Assembly: GCA_016744435.1 (NCBI GenBank)
Contig: JADGEJ010000007.1
Span: 1-64,000, forward strand
Reading direction: 5' to 3'
DNA length: 64,000 nucleotides
From: Lentibacter sp.
GTDB taxonomy: Bacteria; Pseudomonadota; Alphaproteobacteria; Rhodobacterales; Rhodobacteraceae
How positions within the stretch are numbered: the first letter of the stretch is position 1; each line of letters starts with the position of its first letter. The translations under genes were made by a program, and so were the position numbers. Positions 63,163-64,000 of the stretch are shown in pieces. Under the pieces are notes generated by a model, which made no database searches, was not told the origin of the DNA, and was given only the letters and a program-made list of their open reading frames with translations.

Positions 63163-64000
63163 ATGAACTACGCCAGAACGCCGTTTTCCGAAGCCGAATA
63201 TTCCGCGCGCCTTGCCAAGACACGCGCCGCGATGGACGCCGCCGGAATCGACGTTCTTTATGTGCAAGACCCGTCCAACATGGCGTGGCTCACAGGCTAT
63301 GACGGCTGGTCGTTTTACGTGCACCAAGGCGTCATTCTCACCCAAGAAGGCGCCCCCTATTGGTGGGGCCGCCGCCAAGACGCGAACGGCGCTGTCCGCA
63401 CCGTCTGGATGGAAGATGCACAGGTCTTCGGCTACCTCGACCACTTCGTGCAGTCTACCGAGCGCCACCCGATGCAAGACCTCGCAGAACGCCTCAAGGC
63501 GCTTGGCAAATCCGATGTGCGTATCGGCGTTGAGATGGACAACTACTACTTCTCCGCCAAAGCCTTCCAGACCCTGCTGGAAGAGCTTCCTCAAGCGCAG
63601 TTCATCGACGCGACTGCGCTGGTCAATTGGCAACGCGCAGTGAAGTCGGAAGAAGAGCTGGTGTTCATGCGCCGCGCCGGCAAAATCTCCGAGAAGATCA
63701 TCAATGGGCTGCGCGAGCGTGTTGAAGTCGGCCTGCCCAAAAACGAGGTCGTCGCCGAAATTCAGCGCGACGCTCTGCGCGGCGTTGATGGCCACTGGGG
63801 CGACTATGCCGCCATTGTTCCGCTGCTGCCTTCTGGTTCTGACGCCGCCGCACCGCACCTCACATGGGATGGCCGACCCTTTCAAGAAGGCGAAGCAACC
63901 TTCTTTGAAATCTCTGGTTGCTACCGTCGCTACCACGCGCCTGTGAGCAGGACGATCTTTCTAGGCGAGCCGACAGACACGCTCAAACGCGCCGCCGACG
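63163..64000 (+). CDS. doeA: Ectoine hydrolase DoeA-like M24 peptidase-family enzyme (partial, 3' end outside window)
   Basis: From ATG 63163 at least 279 codons are present before the window ends; the family is about 400 aa. N-terminal DPSNMAWLTGYDGWSFYVHQ (about residues 37-56), VQSTERHPMQDLAERL, GVEMDNYYFSAKAF and VNWQRAVKSEEELVFMRRAG match DoeA closely. The C-terminal catalytic creatinase/M24 domain begins and shows APHLTWDGRPFQEGEATFFE. DoeA opens the ectoine ring to N-acetyl-diaminobutyrate for use as C/N source. Downstream doeB and others are presumably beyond the edge. Confidence 0.85.
   Translation, partial: MNYARTPFSEAEYSARLAKTRAAMDAAGIDVLYVQDPSNMAWLTGYDGWSFYVHQGVILTQEGAPYWWGRRQDANGAVRTVWMEDAQVFGYLDHFVQSTERHPMQDLAERLKALGKSDVRIGVEMDNYYFSAKAFQTLLEELPQAQFIDATALVNWQRAVKSEEELVFMRRAGKISEKIINGLRERVEVGLPKNEVVAEIQRDALRGVDGHWGDYAAIVPLLPSGSDAAAPHLTWDGRPFQEGEATFFEISGCYRRYHAPVSRTIFLGEPTDTLKRAAD

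Noticed and set aside
63079-63936. 285-codon minus-strand frame opposite the DoeA-like gene
   Set aside because: Antisense to a strongly conserved protein; composition is Val/Ala/Gly/His-rich as expected for a shadow.
1-64000. Search for tRNA, rRNA, CRISPR, insertion sequences and prophage
   Set aside because: No transposase, integrase, phage gene, repeat-spacer array or tRNA-like fold was recognised by reading.

Overview
The window is about 64 kb of GC-rich chromosomal DNA from an alphaproteobacterium, almost certainly a marine Rhodobacteraceae (Roseobacter-group) member. Evidence: a PetP/PetR-type MarR plus response-regulator pair, a bacterial ALDH16 beside deoC, the purH-lspA-DUF3035-M16-M16 order, a DoeA-like ectoine hydrolase, a DUF1674 protein, and short GC-rich hairpin repeats in gene ends. 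No rRNA, tRNA, CRISPR array, insertion sequence or prophage was seen. It reads as core and metabolic chromosome with some gene decay.

1-8.4 kb: thiamine transporter genes thiP (cut by the window edge) and thiB behind a TPP riboswitch; aroC; a broken AEC carrier gene; a thioredoxin-like/CcdA pair; a DMT exporter; an HU-type protein; AMP nucleosidase; a VOC protein with a small membrane protein. 8.4-13.4 kb: a class II aldolase-like gene, then an acyl-CoA dehydrogenase, an NDP-forming acyl-CoA synthetase and a CaiD-like hydratase, probably one acyl-CoA (carnitine-type) pathway. 13.6-19.3 kb: convergent polysaccharide genes (CapD/WbpM-type dehydratase and UDP-glucose dehydrogenase), a VOC pseudogene, a MaoC-type hydratase, and an FAD oxidoreductase divergent from mnmD.

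20-30.4 kb: a DMT exporter, soluble lytic transglycosylase, dapA, 5-oxoprolinase pxpABC, the tungstate transporter tupBCA, an lrgAB pair and a His/Met-rich exported protein. 30.4-42.7 kb: truB and rbfA (separated by a phosphodiester glycosidase gene and a lyase pseudogene), dapB, a 59-aa DUF1674 gene, rsmB, a heparinase II/III-like gene, purH, lspA, a BamF-like lipoprotein and two M16 peptidase-family genes. 43-56.7 kb: deoC-ALDH16, a DUF4173 membrane protein with its two-component system, a shortened DgoK-like ORF beside a TPP-dependent decarboxylase, a third DMT exporter, matB, petPR and ilvE. 57-64 kb: an SDR gene and a complete polyamine-type ABC importer, divergent from the start of a DoeA-like gene.

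The most interesting signals are: (a) a dispersed two-hairpin intergenic repeat whose stems differ between copies yet stay paired; (b) three genes reduced by internal deletion plus frameshift (AEC carrier, VOC, polysaccharide lyase); (c) a separate FAD oxidoreductase divergent from mnmD, resembling a split MnmC; (d) a histidine kinase with almost no periplasmic sensor, encoded with a DUF4173 protein that may sense the signal; and (e) several clean palindromes or direct repeats at promoters (tup, petP, doeA). I did not find a clearly new defence or mobile system.
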